The notes below the pieces were generated by a model. It was not told the origin of the DNA and searched no databases. It saw nothing but the letters and a program-made list of their open reading frames with translations. Source: a bacterium (GTDB lineage: Bacteria; Pseudomonadota; Gammaproteobacteria; Burkholderiales; Burkholderiaceae_C). From it: a DNA stretch of 5,869 bases. Positions 5,681 through 5,869 of the stretch are shown piece after piece. The stretch covers positions 1-5,869 of the forward strand of contig JAVBYK010000498.1 of the NCBI GenBank assembly GCA_030824095.1, given 5' to 3'. A program made the translations under genes and the position numbers. Numbering within the stretch: the first letter of the stretch is position 1; each line of letters starts with the position of its first letter.

Positions 5681-5742
5681 ATTGCTATCTAATTGATAGC
5701 TATAAAGTCTTATTCCACGAGGGCCAGTGGCCTCAATGACCA
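5681..5742. repeat. Two-hairpin intergenic repeat-like element (Comamonadaceae REP-like)
   Basis: Two symmetrical units lie in the 93-bp gap. The first is GCTATC (5684-5689) / GATAGC (5695-5700) around TAATT. The second is GAGGGCC (5719-5725) / GGCCTC (5729-5734), a 6-bp stem with one bulged G and an AGT loop. The run from ATTGCTATC through the CTTATTCCACGAGGGC-like middle to GGCCTCAATGACC resembles, from memory, an extragenic repeat common in Comamonadaceae genomes. Only one copy is in this window, so repetition is not shown here. Neither hairpin is followed by a T-run in the minus direction, so it is not a classic terminator for the upstream gene, although it begins 1 nt after that gene's stop. 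Confidence 0.5.
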
Positions 5743-5869
5743 TTAGTCTTTGGTGTCAACACGGTAGTCGACGCCCTGCTCGGTGCGCTGGACCCGGTTG
5801 TGTCCGTCCAGATAGACCCAATAGAACATGTCCTGCACCTCGAACCAGCGGTAGGTCAGGATGTCATGC
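5743..5869 (-). CDS. C-terminal end of an unrecognised protein (cut by window edge)
   Basis: On the minus strand an open frame enters from the window's right edge and ends at TAA (5745-5743), giving 41 codons. It contains LTYRWFEVQDMFYWVYLDG, then HNRVQRTEQGVDYRVDTKD at the end. The frame is in the same phase up to the window edge, with GC-rich third positions and a charged, aromatic-rich composition, so it looks like a real coding end rather than chance. I do not recognise the family. The composition suggests a soluble domain; no membrane segment is present in this part. It lies upstream of the TSUP gene on the same strand, separated by the hairpin element, so cotranscription is possible but not shown. 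The start is outside the window. Confidence 0.6.
   Translation of the reverse strand, partial: HDILTYRWFEVQDMFYWVYLDGHNRVQRTEQGVDYRVDTKD

Noticed and set aside
5684..5734. Hairpins as a rho-independent terminator for the right-edge gene
   Set aside because: Neither stem is followed by a run of T on the minus strand; the sequence after each is mixed.
4975..5739. Plus-strand open frame (254 codons) antisense to the TSUP gene
   Set aside because: The minus-strand frame has a clear TSUP sequence with the family's internal repeat. The plus-strand translation is Gln/Arg/Ala-rich without domain features.
5690..5739. Sigma70 promoter for the TSUP gene within the repeat element
   Set aside because: A TATAGC -10-like box exists on the minus strand, but no matching -35 lies 16-18 nt upstream, and the AT-rich palindrome would produce such boxes by chance.
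1..5869. CRISPR array, tRNA/rRNA gene, insertion sequence, phage or defence genes
   Set aside because: No spaced direct repeats, tRNA cloverleaf, transposase, integrase or defence-type domain could be seen; nearly all of the window is accounted for by housekeeping genes.

Overview
This window is a chromosomal housekeeping region from a high-GC betaproteobacterium, most likely of the family Comamonadaceae (Burkholderiales; Rhodoferax/Polaromonas/Acidovorax-like). The evidence is the wording of the GatC, MreB, MreC and PBP2 proteins, the divergent gatC | mreBCD-mrdA order, and an intergenic repeat at the right end that resembles one I remember from that family. Species cannot be fixed from the sequence alone.

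Layout, left to right. (1) Positions 1-155, minus strand: the N-terminal half of gatC, the first gene of what is normally gatCAB (tRNA-dependent amidotransferase). (2) Positions 156-358: a 203-bp divergent control region between gatC and mreB. It has a 9-bp perfect inverted repeat, a 10-bp palindrome TTGACGTCAA, candidate promoter boxes for both directions, and a good mreB ribosome binding site. (3) Positions 359-4894, plus strand: a tight operon mreB-mreC-mreD-mrdA. Junctions are 15 nt, 19 nt (bridged by an 8-codon mini-ORF with an ATGA overlap at each end) and a 4-nt GTGA overlap. (4) Positions 4891-5649, minus strand: a TSUP-family (TauE/SafE, YfcA-like) membrane protein. Its stop codon overlaps the mrdA stop in a shared CTAG. 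(5) Positions 5650-5742: a short intergenic stretch with a two-hairpin, repeat-like element. (6) Positions 5743-5869, minus strand: the last 41 codons of an unrecognised protein.

The four plus-strand genes make the core of the Rod complex (elongasome). MreB forms cytoplasmic filaments at the membrane, MreC and MreD are the membrane link and regulators, and PBP2 (MrdA) is the transpeptidase that crosslinks new lateral-wall peptidoglycan. The partner glycosyltransferase gene rodA, often found next to mrdA, is not here; the TSUP gene occupies the site on the opposite strand.

I found no undescribed multi-gene system. The points worth a second look are small-scale: translational-coupling geometry, the shared-stop palindrome, the divergent control region, PBP2 sequence peculiarities, and the intergenic repeat.
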